A stretch of DNA of 64,000 nucleotides from Tenacibaculum sp. SZ-18 (GCF_002813915.1 NZ_CP019335.1:502888-566887); one strand, 5' to 3'; shown: positions 27,070 through 36,662, numbered from the stretch's first letter. A program made the numbers and translations. The notes: generated by a model from the letters alone, not told the origin.

Positions 27070-27955
27070 TAATTGCTATTACTTCGTTAATTTGGTTCGG
27101 CAGCATTTCTTTTAACATCGTCTCAATTCCATTTTTCAACGTAATCGTAGAAGAAGGACATCCACTACAAGCTCCTTGTAAAATAACACTTACTCTTTTT
27201 GTTTCAGCGTCATATTCTCTAAAAGCAATATTACCTCCGTCTGATGCTACAGCTGGCTTGATATACTCATCTAATATTTCGATAATTTTAGTAGAAGTTT
27301 CATCAAGATTTACAGGTTGTGTCTGTACTTGTTCTTTTTTCTCCTCTTTAGGTAACTCAGAGATTATCGTTTTTCCTTCTTGTAAGTATTGTCTGATAAA
27401 AGCTCTTATTTCGTGATATACTTCATTCCAATCTACAATATCATATTTAGAGATAGAGATGTAGTTCTCTGAAATAAAAATTTCTTTAACAAAGGGAAAA
27501 CTAAAAAGCGATTGAGCTAAAGGCGATGCTTTACTGGCTTCTTCAATATTCTTAATTTCAACATCAGTTTGAGTCAAAGCCTTATTAGTTCCAAACTTCA
27601 TTACCGCGGGATTTGGAGTAACTTCAGCGTAAACCTCAATAGCCTTTTTTTTCGATTCTTGTTCCTCAATTACGTTGTTCCCCTTCTCTAAATAAGTTTG
27701 GATTTGTTCTCTTACTTCTTCCTGAACATCATTCCACTCGACAATGTCAAATCTCTGTACAGCAATGAAATTAGCTGTAATAAAAACTTTTTTCACGAAT
27801 GGTAAGTAAAATAATTGTTGTGCTAAAGGCGACGACTTAGCCTCGTCAATATTATTATATTCAAAGCTGCCTCCATTTATTAATATTGTATTACTAACGA
27901 ACTTTATAATCGATTTATTATTAGTTTCTTGTATCTGTATTTTAATATTTTCCAT
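27062..27955 (-). CDS. Nfu-type iron-sulfur cluster carrier with two N-terminal domains
   Basis: 297 residues. Two Nfu N-terminal-like domains stand in tandem, about 1-90 and 105-190; both contain [16 protein letters not shown], (L/F)PFVK-(V/I)FI and (IVE/IVD)WN(D/E)V. The C-terminal NifU-like domain (about 215-297) carries the cluster-binding CxxC C263-x-x-C266 in [10 protein letters not shown]. The protein delivers 4Fe-4S clusters to client enzymes. Most bacterial Nfu proteins have only one N-terminal domain, so the duplication is notable, though I recall it in other flavobacteria. Confidence 0.92.
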   Translation of the reverse strand: MENIKIQIQETNNKSIIKFVSNTILINGGSFEYNNIDEAKSSPLAQQLFYLPFVKKVFITANFIAVQRFDIVEWNDVQEEVREQIQTYLEKGNNVIEEQESKKKAIEVYAEVTPNPAVMKFGTNKALTQTDVEIKNIEEASKASPLAQSLFSFPFVKEIFISENYISISKYDIVDWNEVYHEIRAFIRQYLQEGKTIISELPKEEKKEQVQTQPVNLDETSTKIIEILDEYIKPAVASDGGNIAFREYDAETKRVSVILQGACSGCPSSTITLKNGIETMLKEMLPNQINEVIAING

Positions 27956-27971
27956 GAGTAAAATTGAGATG

Positions 27972-27979
27972 CAAAATTA
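27972..27979 (-). promoter_or_regulatory. Promoter -7 box of the nfu-ubiE-porT operon
   Basis: Minus strand TAATTTTG, 16 bases before the Nfu ATG at 27955. No TTG at the usual upstream distance was found. Confidence 0.5.
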
Positions 27980-27998
27980 CCATAAAAAACTGATTAAA

Positions 27999-28040
27999 TA
28001 AAAAAGCCTGTTAGGTATTGTAAGTTATCATAACACCTAA
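27999..28040 (-). terminator. Terminator of the FadL-like porin gene
   Basis: On the minus strand, TTAGGTGTT (28040-28032) pairs with AATACCTAA (28019-28011) with one mismatch, followed by GCTTTTTTATTT. It lies about 33 bases past the stop of the porin gene and before the Nfu promoter. Confidence 0.6.
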
Positions 28041-28072
28041 GAGACTTCGTATTTAAAATTCCTAATTAATTC

Positions 28073-29434
28073 TTATAAACTAAACACTATAGTCGCGGCA
28101 ATTCTTGAAGTTCTCTGATCGATATTTATGTCAGAGTTGTTGTACAGAGAGTTAAACTGGCTATTCTCAGCTTGTTGATACGATAAGTCAATTTTAGTAT
28201 TACCAAAATTATAACCTAATCCAGCAGAGAACGATTTAATATTATCCTTGTCTGTATTACCACCAATCACAAGGTTAGGGTTTTTCTCATACGAGTATCC
28301 TCCTCTTAAACTAACTCTGTCAAATCTCCATTCTGTACCAACGCTAAGTCTTTGTAAAGCTCTAAAATCTGTGCTAAAAAGTCTGTTGGCATCTTGTAAT
28401 TCTGGATCCACTTCACGATAGTTAAAATTTTGAAAATCTTTGTAAGTATAATCTAAACTTATAAGTCCTTGTTTTCCGAAAACTAATGCTCCACTCGCAG
28501 TGAAACGACTAGGAGTTGTAAATCTTAAAGAATACGGGCCGTCGAAGTAACGATCTTGAACTCCAGAAAGGTCTAAATTTGGTATCTCATACATTGTTAA
28601 GATTCCACTTCTATCTTCAATTGATTCTTGGTACCAAGTTGGTGATTCGTAAGATGCGCCTAACCTTATAAACTTATTCAACTTATAAATAAACCCAAGG
28701 TTGAATGAAAAACCATTTCCTTCAATGAACCTTTCTGTAAAATCATCTACAATAAGAATATTACCATTTATGTCATCGTTCCTTTCTGTTAGAAAAGATC
28801 TTTCTGTAAATTCTAAACTATGGAATTTTAAAGATGCTCCAAGATATAATTTATTGTCATTTACTGCGGAGATTCCTAAATTGAATGAGCTGTTAGAACC
28901 TCTTGTCTCGTTTGAAAAATTTTGTTCTAAGGATCTGTCAAAAATATTTACAGGAGGTGTAGTGTCATCTAAATGACGGTCATAAAAGAGAAAATTACTA
29001 TTTCCATTACCAGAGTAAATATTGTCAAAATCTGCTTTTAATTGATAATTAAAAGTAAAAGCAAAGCGATTCCAGCCAGAATTATTTTGATCGATGTCAA
29101 ACACAAAAATACCTCCTGCTTGTGAAATGTTGAAGTACTCATCTTGAACACTATATGTATTTCCGTAATAATTTACTATAGACTCGATGGATTTGTTAGC
29201 GAGTGTCAAAGAGAATTTGCTGTCTCTTGCTACTGCGCCCCCCGCTGGATTTATATCAGTTGCAGATAAATCACTACCCAAAGCTCCAAAGGCTCCTGAC
29301 AATGCATTAAATCTTGCTGTACCAATATTATTATCTCTTGAGAATAATACTCCCAAATCATTATAATTCAATGCTTGAGAAAAGGATGCAGATATCGTGG
29401 TAGCAAAGGCTACTATTGTTAAAAGTCGTTTCAT
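28073..29434 (-). CDS. FadL/OmpP1-like outer membrane porin
   Basis: 453 residues with a signal peptide of about 20 residues (ending SFSQA). The start of the mature protein (ALNYNDLGVLFSRDN, then TARFNALSGAFGALGSDLSA and INPAGGAVAR) is the hallmark of the OmpP1/FadL/TodX family in Bacteroidetes, where the N-terminus forms the hatch inside a 14-strand barrel. The rest alternates beta strands and ends in an aromatic-type terminal strand (IAATIVFSL). It transports hydrophobic compounds in known members; the substrate is unknown here. The lipoprotein gene lies 41 bases upstream and is probably cotranscribed. Confidence 0.87.
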   Translation of the reverse strand: MKRLLTIVAFATTISASFSQALNYNDLGVLFSRDNNIGTARFNALSGAFGALGSDLSATDINPAGGAVARDSKFSLTLANKSIESIVNYYGNTYSVQDEYFNISQAGGIFVFDIDQNNSGWNRFAFTFNYQLKADFDNIYSGNGNSNFLFYDRHLDDTTPPVNIFDRSLEQNFSNETRGSNSSFNLGISAVNDNKLYLGASLKFHSLEFTERSFLTERNDDINGNILIVDDFTERFIEGNGFSFNLGFIYKLNKFIRLGASYESPTWYQESIEDRSGILTMYEIPNLDLSGVQDRYFDGPYSLRFTTPSRFTASGALVFGKQGLISLDYTYKDFQNFNYREVDPELQDANRLFSTDFRALQRLSVGTEWRFDRVSLRGGYSYEKNPNLVIGGNTDKDNIKSFSAGLGYNFGNTKIDLSYQQAENSQFNSLYNNSDINIDQRTSRIAATIVFSL

Positions 29435-29475
29435 GTTTGTCTTGAATTTCGAAGTTTTTAAATAAGAAATTGTGT

Positions 29476-30510
29476 TTATCTTCTTCTTGAAGATCCTCTT
29501 CCTCTAGAAGAACTTCTACTTGATGAAAAGCTTCTTGAGCTTCTACTACTTCCAGAAGAGAAGCTCCTTGAAGAACTTCTACTACTTCGGCTATTAGAAT
29601 AACTACTGCTCCTACTAGAACCTCTATTGTTTGAGTAATTTTTTCTTGTTCTAATATTTGAGTTATTGATTCTTCTTGATTTAACACCACCAGTTCTAAT
29701 TCCTCTAATAGTTCGAGTTCCATTTGAATTTCTTATAGAAGTATTTCTCCTTGTATTATAGGTTCTAGTAGTTCTATTGCTTCTGTAAGCGTTATTTCTT
29801 CTTGAAATAGCTCTTCTATTTATATTTCTGTTATAGGCTAAACCGTTTCGACTGTTTATATAACGTCTGTTATATCTATTATTGTAGTAACCCCAATGAT
29901 TACGCGAAAAACCATTACGGAATCCTAATCCATAAGGAGGGCAATAAAGTCCATTGTTCCATCCCCATCTAGGTCCATAATATGGTGCCCACCAAGGATT
30001 GTAACCCCAGTTATTCCATCCCCAGCCCCATCTATTCCAACCTATAGGACCATCCCAAAAAGGGTCACCCCAATATGTGTTAAAGTTCCAACCAATTCGG
30101 TTATTAGGAAAGGTATTTACGTTAATTACGATATCTGTATCAGTATCATAGCCCCACGGTGCATTTTCACTATTGTAATTGATCTGTACATCTGATTCTT
30201 TATTAATTCCCTCATCTTCAATTTCATAATCTTCAGATTGATAATTTTCTATATCAGTAAGAATATCTGTTCCGTTTAAAACTTCCAAACGTTCTAACTC
30301 TTTTGAAAAATAATTTTCGTTGTAATTTTTATAGTCCTTGTTTGTGTCTTGAACTATAATTCGAGTTTTTGGTGTTTCTGATTCATCTGCATATATACCA
30401 TCATCACTACCTACTAAGGTCTGTGTTGTAGAACACGAAACTAAAGTAGTAACCACGAGTAATGATAAGAAATATAGTGAATGTTTGGTATTGGTGTTAT
30501 GTGGTGTCAT
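29476..30510 (-). CDS. Low-complexity lipoprotein (W/G/N-rich centre, Ser/Arg-rich tail)
   Basis: 344 residues. A lipoprotein signal peptide ends in LVSC with C26 as the lipid-modified residue. An acidic stretch (about 30-125) is followed by a core extremely rich in Trp, Gly, Asn, Tyr and Pro (GWNRWGWGWNNWGYNPWW), then an Arg/Asn-rich part and a final 50-60 residues of Ser and Arg. I do not know the function. A gene of this sort next to the OmpP1-like porin is familiar from flavobacteria, so an envelope role tied to the porin is a fair inference. The strongly basic tail could bind LPS or polyanions. Confidence 0.82.
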   Translation of the reverse strand: MTPHNTNTKHSLYFLSLLVVTTLVSCSTTQTLVGSDDGIYADESETPKTRIIVQDTNKDYKNYNENYFSKELERLEVLNGTDILTDIENYQSEDYEIEDEGINKESDVQINYNSENAPWGYDTDTDIVINVNTFPNNRIGWNFNTYWGDPFWDGPIGWNRWGWGWNNWGYNPWWAPYYGPRWGWNNGLYCPPYGLGFRNGFSRNHWGYYNNRYNRRYINSRNGLAYNRNINRRAISRRNNAYRSNRTTRTYNTRRNTSIRNSNGTRTIRGIRTGGVKSRRINNSNIRTRKNYSNNRGSSRSSSYSNSRSSRSSSRSFSSGSSRSSRSFSSSRSSSRGRGSSRRR

Positions 30511-30587
30511 ATCTTATCTGAATTTAAGTGTTAATGATAAAGTAAATAGATGCAAAAAAACTCTTGTAAAAATACGCAACTTTATTG

Positions 30588-30595
30588 TAGTTTTG
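30588..30595 (+). promoter_or_regulatory. Promoter -7 box of proS
   Basis: TAGTTTTG with TTG at 30564-30566 (spacing 21), 52 bases before the proS ATG. Both elements fit the Bacteroidetes consensus. Confidence 0.65.
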
Positions 30596-30647
30596 CACAC
30601 ATAATTTACGCATAAAAAAGAGCAATTTTTATGCCAAACTTTAAAAT

Positions 30648-32126
30648 ATGGGTAAACATTTAACGAAAAGATCTGAAGATTATTCTAAATGGTATAATGA
30701 ATTAGTAGTAAAAGCAGACCTTGCAGAGACATCCGCTGTTAGAGGTTGTATGGTTATCAAGCCTTATGGTTTCGCTATTTGGGAAAAAATGCAAGCTGAA
30801 TTGGATAAAATGTTCAAAGAAACAGGACATCAAAATGCATATTTCCCTCTTTTCGTTCCTAAAAGTTTATTTGAAGCTGAGGAAAAAAATGCAGAAGGAT
30901 TTGCGAAAGAATGTGCTGTTGTAACACATTATAGATTGCAGAATGATCCCGAAAGAGAAGGGAAGTTACGTGTGGATCCGAATGCGAAGTTGGAGGAGGA
31001 ATTAGTTGTAAGACCAACATCTGAAGCAATTATTTGGAATACATATCGTGGATGGATTCAGTCTCACCGTGATTTACCGCTACTTATTAATCAGTGGGCT
31101 AATGTTGTTAGATGGGAGATGAGAACTCGTTTGTTTTTAAGAACAGCTGAGTTTTTGTGGCAAGAAGGACATACTGCTCATGCTACAAAAGAGGAAGCTT
31201 TACAAGAAGCAAAACAAATGCAAGAGGTATATGCCACTTTTGCTGAGGATTTTATGGCAATGCCTGTTGTGCGCGGTGCCAAATCTGAAAGTGAGCGATT
31301 TGCTGGTGCAGATGATACATATACAATTGAAGCCTTAATGCAAGATGGAAAAGCACTACAAGCGGGAACATCACATTTCTTGGGTCAGAATTTTGCTAAA
31401 GCCTTTGATGTAAAATATACCTCTAAGAAAGGGAGACAAGAGCATGTTTGGGCAACTTCTTGGGGAGTTTCGACTAGATTAATTGGTGGGTTGATCATGA
31501 CTCACTCAGATGATGCAGGATTAGTATTGCCTCCAAAGTTAGCTCCTATACAGGTTGTTATTATACCAATTTACAAAGGAGAAGATCAAGTTAACGAGAT
31601 TTACGATAAGTTAGAAGAAACAATATCGGAATTGAAATTAAAAGGTATTTCGGTAAAGTTTGATGATAGAGACACAATGAGACCAGGAGCGAAATTTGCT
31701 GAGTACGAGTTGAAGGGGGTTCCTGTTAGAGTTGCAGTAGGAAATAGAGATCTTAAAAATGGAACTGTTGAAGTTGCAAGAAGAGATACTTTTGAGAAGA
31801 AAACTGTTTCACAAGATGGTGTAGTTGATTATATTGAAAATTTACTTTCAGAGATACAAGAGAATTTATATGGTAAGGCTTTATCTTACAGAGATGAACA
31901 TATAACTGAAGTGAGCACGTTTGAAGACTTCAAAAAAGTTATTGAAACTAAAGGTGGTTTTGTTTCTGCGCATTGGGATGGGACAGAAGCGACTGAAGAT
32001 AAAATTAAGGAACTGACAAAAGCAACAATAAGGTGTATTCCTAATGATGCTATTGACGAGGAAGGAACTTGCATTCTTACAGGTGAGAAGTCTTTTAAAA
32101 GAGTGCTTTTTGCAAAAGCTTATTAA
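30648..32126 (+). CDS. proS: Prolyl-tRNA synthetase (short, eukaryote/archaea-like type)
   Basis: Class II synthetase charging tRNA-Pro in the cytoplasm. The 492 residues lack the editing insertion of the long bacterial form. Motif 2 ([20 protein letters not shown]) and motif 3 ([18 protein letters not shown] region), the [12 protein letters not shown] segment, the anticodon-binding domain ([21 protein letters not shown] across about residues 345-365) and a C-terminal zinc-like/terminal domain are visible. Bacteroidetes typically carry this form. It is followed by the tRNA-Glu genes. Confidence 0.96.
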   Translation: MGKHLTKRSEDYSKWYNELVVKADLAETSAVRGCMVIKPYGFAIWEKMQAELDKMFKETGHQNAYFPLFVPKSLFEAEEKNAEGFAKECAVVTHYRLQNDPEREGKLRVDPNAKLEEELVVRPTSEAIIWNTYRGWIQSHRDLPLLINQWANVVRWEMRTRLFLRTAEFLWQEGHTAHATKEEALQEAKQMQEVYATFAEDFMAMPVVRGAKSESERFAGADDTYTIEALMQDGKALQAGTSHFLGQNFAKAFDVKYTSKKGRQEHVWATSWGVSTRLIGGLIMTHSDDAGLVLPPKLAPIQVVIIPIYKGEDQVNEIYDKLEETISELKLKGISVKFDDRDTMRPGAKFAEYELKGVPVRVAVGNRDLKNGTVEVARRDTFEKKTVSQDGVVDYIENLLSEIQENLYGKALSYRDEHITEVSTFEDFKKVIETKGGFVSAHWDGTEATEDKIKELTKATIRCIPNDAIDEEGTCILTGEKSFKRVLFAKAY

Positions 32127-32141
32127 AAAAACAAAAAAAAG

Positions 32142-32173
32142 TTTGTCGGTTTTTAAAAAGGGTTATATATTTG
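32142..32173 (+). promoter_or_regulatory. Promoter of the first tRNA-Glu gene
   Basis: TTTG at 32142-32145, a 20-base spacer, and TATATTTG at 32166-32173. Both elements are perfect Bacteroidetes consensus and it lies 25 bases before the tRNA. The sequence after it (CACCCGCAA) is repeated at the second copy. Confidence 0.75.
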
Positions 32174-32198
32174 CACCCGCAAACTTAGAGATTGTTTT

Positions 32199-32270
32199 GC
32201 TCCGTTCGTCTAGGGGTTAGGACGCCAGGTTTTCATCCTGGTAACACGGGTTCGAATCCCGTACGGAGTA
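32199..32270 (+). tRNA. tRNA-Glu (TTC), copy 1
   Basis: 72 bases forming a full cloverleaf: acceptor GCTCCGT/ACGGAGT, D arm GTCT/GGAC, anticodon stem CCAGG/CCTGG with loop TTTTCAT (anticodon TTC), T arm ACGGG/CCCGT with TTCGAAT loop, discriminator A. CCA is not encoded. Confidence 0.97.
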
Positions 32271-32271
32271 C

Positions 32272-32302
32272 AAAGCTTCGAATTTATTTCGAAGCTTTTT
32301 TT
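32272..32302 (+). terminator. Terminator between the two tRNA-Glu genes
   Basis: AAAGCTTCGAA (32272-32282) pairs perfectly with TTCGAAGCTTT (32288-32298), followed by a T run. It starts two bases after the first tRNA-Glu, so copy 1 is a monocistronic unit. Confidence 0.85.
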
Positions 32303-32327
32303 ATCGCTTTTTTTAGAAGATAAAATA

Positions 32328-32358
32328 TTGCAAATACAAAAAAAGAATTTTATATTTG
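32328..32358 (+). promoter_or_regulatory. Promoter of the second tRNA-Glu gene and rpsT
   Basis: TTG at 32328-32330, a 20-base spacer and TATATTTG at 32351-32358, again followed by CACCCGCAA as at copy 1. No terminator separates the tRNA from rpsT, so this promoter probably drives both. Confidence 0.75.
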
Positions 32359-32384
32359 CACCCGCAATCCTCAAAGGATGTATT

Positions 32385-32456
32385 GCTCCGTTCGTCTAGG
32401 GGTTAGGACGCCAGGTTTTCATCCTGGTAACACGGGTTCGAATCCCGTACGGAGTA
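32385..32456 (+). tRNA. tRNA-Glu (TTC), copy 2
   Basis: Identical over all 72 bases to the copy at 32199-32270; anticodon TTC, no encoded CCA. It is followed after 34 bases by rpsT without a hairpin terminator. Confidence 0.97.
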
Positions 32457-32490
32457 CAAAGTTTTTATAAACATTTAAGAATTTAGTAAA

Positions 32491-32742
32491 ATGGCAAATC
32501 ACAAGTCAGCAATCAAAAGAATTAGAAGTAACGAAGCGAAGCGCTTAAGAAATAAATATCAGCATAAAACTACTCGTAATGCTGTAAGAAATTTACGAGC
32601 GATTTCAGATAAGAACGAAGCTGTTGGAATGTTACCAAAAGTTGTTGCTATGTTAGATAAATTAGCGAAGAATAACATAATTCACAAAAATAAGGCGGCA
32701 AACTTAAAGTCTAAGTTAGCTAAGCATGTTGCAGCTTTATAG
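32491..32742 (+). CDS. rpsT: 30S ribosomal protein S20
   Basis: 83 residues, very basic and helical. The [21 protein letters not shown] start and the [35 protein letters not shown] C-terminal half are standard S20. It binds 16S rRNA helix 44 and the 5' domain in the 30S subunit. The nearest upstream promoter is the one before tRNA-Glu copy 2, so tRNA and S20 mRNA probably come from one precursor. Confidence 0.97.
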   Translation: MANHKSAIKRIRSNEAKRLRNKYQHKTTRNAVRNLRAISDKNEAVGMLPKVVAMLDKLAKNNIIHKNKAANLKSKLAKHVAAL

Positions 32743-32776
32743 AAAGAACATAGAGTTTAAAGTTAGTTAATATTGG

Positions 32777-32808
32777 CACTTCGATTATTCGAAGTGTTTT
32801 TGTTTTTT
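32777..32808 (+). terminator. Terminator of rpsT
   Basis: CACTTCGA (32777-32784) pairs with TCGAAGTG (32789-32796), loop TTAT, followed by TTTTTGTTTTTT. It is 34 bases past the rpsT stop. The remaining 200 bases up to rodA hold nothing I recognise. Confidence 0.85.
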
Positions 32809-33014
32809 GTGACAATATTAAATTCTGGTTTTAGGGGCTGTTTACTGTAGCTAGTATCAGTTTTTAATTTCTTTTGAATATTTCAGAATTTAAAGTATTT
32901 GTGTCTTTGCGGTTTTATTTCGTATCGTGAAGTTCTTTAATTTAATTGAACTACTTTCTTGTCTATTTGATTTGTATATACCATTCAGACAAAAATGATT
33001 TATAGTTGCTTTAG

Positions 33015-34292
33015 TTAGTAATCATATTTCTTGTGGGCATCTAGCCTTATAAAAATGAAGACTAATAAAGTAAAACCCCATAACGAAGATCCTCCGTAGC
33101 TAAAAAAGGGTAATGGGATTCCGATTGTGGGTAAAAGACCTATAACCATCCCGATATTTACAATCACATGAAAGAATATTATAGAGGCAACACCATAGCC
33201 ATAAATTCTTGAGAACTTATTAGTTTGCTGTTCTGCTAAGTATATAATTCGATAAAGTAATATCATAAACAAAATAATAACTAGTGCGCTTCCGAAGAAT
33301 CCCCATTCTTCACCAACCGTACTAAAGATGTAATCGGTATCTTGTTCAGGAACAAAATTTCCTTGTGTTCTGTCGCCTTGAAGAAAACCTTTACCCCAAA
33401 AATTACCTGATTTAATGGTTAATTCGGCTTGATATGTATTGTATCCAATTCCTCGATTATCGTTGATTTTTCCTAAAAGAATATCGAACCTATCTTTTTG
33501 ATGTTGTTCTAAAATGTTTGTATAAGTGTATCCTACACCAGCAATAAAAATTGTTGTAATTACATATCCAATAAGAATTACTGGCCAATTGAAACGAATA
33601 AATTGCTTGTTTTTATACCCTACATAAAAAAGTATGATAGTCAAAAAGAAAATGGTGCCTATAAGTATAAATTTGGTTCCGAAATATATTGTAAGTAGAA
33701 ATAAAACAATCGTAATGATACCTAAAATAAAATATCTTAATGTTAAACCTTCTCTATTTAATACAAAAAAGAAGGCAAAATATATCAAAACAGATCCCAT
33801 GTCAGGTTGAAGAGCAATTAATAACGCTGGTAGGAAAATGATTATAAACGCTTTTATTTGATTTTTAACTAGTTTTAAATTATATTTTCTGTCACTCATT
33901 AATTTGGCTATAGCGAGTGCTGTGAATGCCTTTGAAAACTCCGAAGGTTGTAATCCAATTCCACCAAAATTATACCAAGAGGTAGCTCCATTTATTTTCT
34001 TGCCAAATAGAAGGACACCAGCAAGTAATAGAATAGATAAGAGGTATAGCAAACTTGAGAATCGTTCATAAAATTTTGAGTTAAGAAAGAGTACAATAAT
34101 ACTTAAAGGGAATGCTAGGCAAATAAAAATCATTTGTTTACCATATCTAGTAGAGAAATCAAACAACTCTCTACTTGTATCTGTAGATGATGCCGCATAA
34201 ATATTCATCCAACCAAATACAACAAGTGCAATGTAAATGAATATGGTAATCCAATCGATGTTAGCAAAAATATTATTCTTTAATTGTCTCAA
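33015..34292 (-). CDS. rodA: Rod shape-determining SEDS polymerase RodA
   Basis: Membrane glycan polymerase of the elongasome, working with PBP2. The 425 residues show about ten membrane segments and SEDS motifs: INGATSWYNFGGIGLQPSEF, the ALQPDMGSVLIYF motif, GYNTYQAELTIKSGNFWGKG in the large loop and PFFSYGGSSL near the end. The start is TTG at 34292, inside the last 20 bases of mrdA. It is the last gene of the mreB-mreC-mreD-mrdA-rodA operon; I see no clear terminator after it. Confidence 0.96.
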   Translation of the reverse strand: MRQLKNNIFANIDWITIFIYIALVVFGWMNIYAASSTDTSRELFDFSTRYGKQMIFICLAFPLSIIVLFLNSKFYERFSSLLYLLSILLLAGVLLFGKKINGATSWYNFGGIGLQPSEFSKAFTALAIAKLMSDRKYNLKLVKNQIKAFIIIFLPALLIALQPDMGSVLIYFAFFFVLNREGLTLRYFILGIITIVLFLLTIYFGTKFILIGTIFFLTIILFYVGYKNKQFIRFNWPVILIGYVITTIFIAGVGYTYTNILEQHQKDRFDILLGKINDNRGIGYNTYQAELTIKSGNFWGKGFLQGDRTQGNFVPEQDTDYIFSTVGEEWGFFGSALVIILFMILLYRIIYLAEQQTNKFSRIYGYGVASIIFFHVIVNIGMVIGLLPTIGIPLPFFSYGGSSLWGFTLLVFIFIRLDAHKKYDY

Positions 34293-36153
34293 GAGAGTCC
34301 CTTTTTTCTAATTGTTTATTATATGTATCCTTTAAGCTTAAATTCATCATTCTCTCTTCAATATTTTTTCTTTGTACGTCACCGTTAAGGTATTTTTCTA
34401 TCATCAAACTTGTTATAGGAGCTGCTATGGTTGAACCGAAACCTCCATTTTCTACGAAAACAGCCATTGCGATTTTAGGATTTTCTTTAGGTGCAAATGC
34501 AATTAAGATAGAATGGTCGGTTAGTTGAACTTTCTCCCCATTTATAATAGCGAAATTTTCTACTGTGCCTGTTTTTCCGCAAATATCAATTCCTTTTACC
34601 TGGCTATATTTTCCAGTCCCTGTTTTAAAGACCTCATGCATTGCTTCAATTACAGTAGGGAAATGATTGGAATTAATAGTAGTAGTTTTTTTTATGATGA
34701 ATTTCGAATTGTCAATTGGCGAATTGCTAATGCGTTTTACAATATGCGGTGTATAATAAAATCCTCTATTGGCAATCGCAGCTGTTGCATTTGCAAGTTG
34801 AATTGGCGTAGTCAGAATTTCTCCTTGTCCGATGGCGTTAGAAATATTAGTTGTAGCTCTCCATCCAAATGAATATCTGTCATCATAATATTTTGAATTA
34901 GGAACCAATCCCTTATTTCCAACTGGTAAATCGTACCCTAAAAAGTTACCTAAACCAAAACTTTTAACATGATTGCTCCAGTTGTCAAATCCGGTTTTGG
35001 TGTTTTCTGATTTGTTAATGATTTTTCGATAAGTTTCGGCAAAATAACTATTACACGATTTAGCAATAGCTTCTTTTAAACGAATAGGTCTTCCATAAAC
35101 TCCACAGTGACATCGCATAAATTCATGTTTTCTTTTCCCGTAGCGATAACCTCCATTGCAATAAATTGCAGTTCGTGGGTCAATAACATTTTCTTGCAAA
35201 CCAATGAGACCGTTCAATATTTTAAAGGGAGAACCGGGAGAATATACTGCTTGTAATCCCCTGTCAATGGTTGGATTATTTATTGTGTCTGAAAATAATT
35301 TTTGAGAGAATGTACGTCGTTTTCTTCCTACCATCATATTTGGGTCATAAGAAGGAGCTGTTACAAGTGCTAATAATTCCCCTGTTGCAGGTTCTAGAGC
35401 TACAATTCCTCCCCGTTTACCATTCATTAAAAGCTCTCCGTATCGTTGTAAATCGCTATCTAAAGTAAGTGTTAAATCTTTTCCAGCAACTGCTAGAGTA
35501 TCATATTCGCCGCTTTTGTACGATCCTGTTATCCTGTTCAGGTTATCACGATTAAAATATTTTTTCCCTTTAACTCCTCTTAGTTCGTTTTCATAATAAT
35601 TTTCAATTCCAGATTTACCAATTAACTCTCCGTTTTCGTAATATTCACTTTTCTTCGCCTGTTGTTCGTTAACTTCTCCTAAAAAACCTAAAATATTGGC
35701 TCCAGATTTTATAGGGTAGTTTCTTATGATACGCCTTTGAATATAAAAACCTTTGAACTTGTGAAGTTTTTCTTGTAAGTATGCAAAATCCTCTTTCGCA
35801 ACTTGTTTTAAAAATACTGAAGGTAACCAACGAGCATATTTTTCAGCCTTATTAAATCTTCGTAGGAAATCTTGTTTTGTAATTTTTAAAAGAGAGCAAA
35901 ATTGAAGGGTATCAATATTTTTAACCTCTTTCGGAATTACCATAACATCATAGGAAAGTTGATTTGCAACTAACAGTTTTCCGTTACGGTCGTAGATATA
36001 ACCTCGTTGTGGATAATCGTATTCGATTTTTACAGTTGCACTATTAATTGGGTTTACCGATTTTCCTTCAATTACCTGTAATTGAAACAATCTACCGATG
36101 TAAATTATCCCTATTAAAAAAATTAATATTACTAAAAGTGAGCTTCTTTGCAC
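34273..36153 (-). CDS. mrdA: Elongasome transpeptidase PBP2 (MrdA)
   Basis: Class B penicillin-binding protein that cross-links lateral wall peptidoglycan. The 626 residues have a membrane anchor at about 5-22, a dimerisation domain (NYYENELRGVKGKKYF), and transpeptidase motifs: SPFK with nucleophile S308, SCN in AKSCNSYFAE, and KTGTVEN. The start is GTG at 36153, five bases after mreD. It partners the RodA encoded immediately downstream. Confidence 0.96.
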   Translation of the reverse strand: MQRSSLLVILIFLIGIIYIGRLFQLQVIEGKSVNPINSATVKIEYDYPQRGYIYDRNGKLLVANQLSYDVMVIPKEVKNIDTLQFCSLLKITKQDFLRRFNKAEKYARWLPSVFLKQVAKEDFAYLQEKLHKFKGFYIQRRIIRNYPIKSGANILGFLGEVNEQQAKKSEYYENGELIGKSGIENYYENELRGVKGKKYFNRDNLNRITGSYKSGEYDTLAVAGKDLTLTLDSDLQRYGELLMNGKRGGIVALEPATGELLALVTAPSYDPNMMVGRKRRTFSQKLFSDTINNPTIDRGLQAVYSPGSPFKILNGLIGLQENVIDPRTAIYCNGGYRYGKRKHEFMRCHCGVYGRPIRLKEAIAKSCNSYFAETYRKIINKSENTKTGFDNWSNHVKSFGLGNFLGYDLPVGNKGLVPNSKYYDDRYSFGWRATTNISNAIGQGEILTTPIQLANATAAIANRGFYYTPHIVKRISNSPIDNSKFIIKKTTTINSNHFPTVIEAMHEVFKTGTGKYSQVKGIDICGKTGTVENFAIINGEKVQLTDHSILIAFAPKENPKIAMAVFVENGGFGSTIAAPITSLMIEKYLNGDVQRKNIEERMMNLSLKDTYNKQLEKRDSLETIKE

Positions 36154-36158
36154 GTTTA

Positions 36159-36662
36159 TTATTTTCTGTTTACTATAAAACTACCTAAGAAATATACAAT
36201 TAACGTAAATATACCTGACAGAACTGTGTTAGATATTACATAAAAAAAGTTATGGAAACTAAAGTTAAGTAAACTAAATAATAAAAAATGATGTATGAAA
36301 GTTAAAATGACAATAAAATTAAAGACTTTTCCAAAGGACTCCTGTTTTAGACTGAAAAAATCATAATCCAATTCCGTTTTTTGAAATATGGTTTTGAAAA
36401 AATAAGGTCTTAAGAATGCGATAGTAGTTGTGGCAAATGCATGAGCCCCTCCAGAGTCGGAAAATAGATCAACGAAAAGTCCAAGTAAAAAGCCTAAACT
36501 AATTATAGGAAATCTATTCTTTTTAAAAGGATAAATAAATATAAAAGCGATGTATACATATGGATTTATCCTATCAAATAATAGTATGTTGTTTAACACA
36601 GATGCTTGAAGAAATATTAACCCGACAAATAAAAACAATAAATAAAATCCTCTTCTACTCAT
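36159..36662 (-). CDS. mreD: Rod shape-determining protein MreD
   Basis: 167 residues, strongly hydrophobic with about five membrane segments, fitting MreD. The motif LGFLLGLFVDLFSDSGGAHAFATT corresponds to the most conserved part of the family (residues about 55-78). It lies between mreC, which it overlaps by eight bases, and mrdA. MreD binds MreC and modulates PBP2 activity in the elongasome. Confidence 0.9.
   Translation of the reverse strand: MSRRGFYLLFLFVGLIFLQASVLNNILLFDRINPYVYIAFIFIYPFKKNRFPIISLGFLLGLFVDLFSDSGGAHAFATTTIAFLRPYFFKTIFQKTELDYDFFSLKQESFGKVFNFIVILTFIHHFLLFSLLNFSFHNFFYVISNTVLSGIFTLIVYFLGSFIVNRK

Noticed and set aside
29361..29723. Open frame of 120 codons inside the lipoprotein gene (different frame)
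   Set aside because: It arises from the Ser/Arg-codon repeats of the gene at 29476-30510; its Leu/Glu/Val-only composition is a frame artefact and it lacks a start context.
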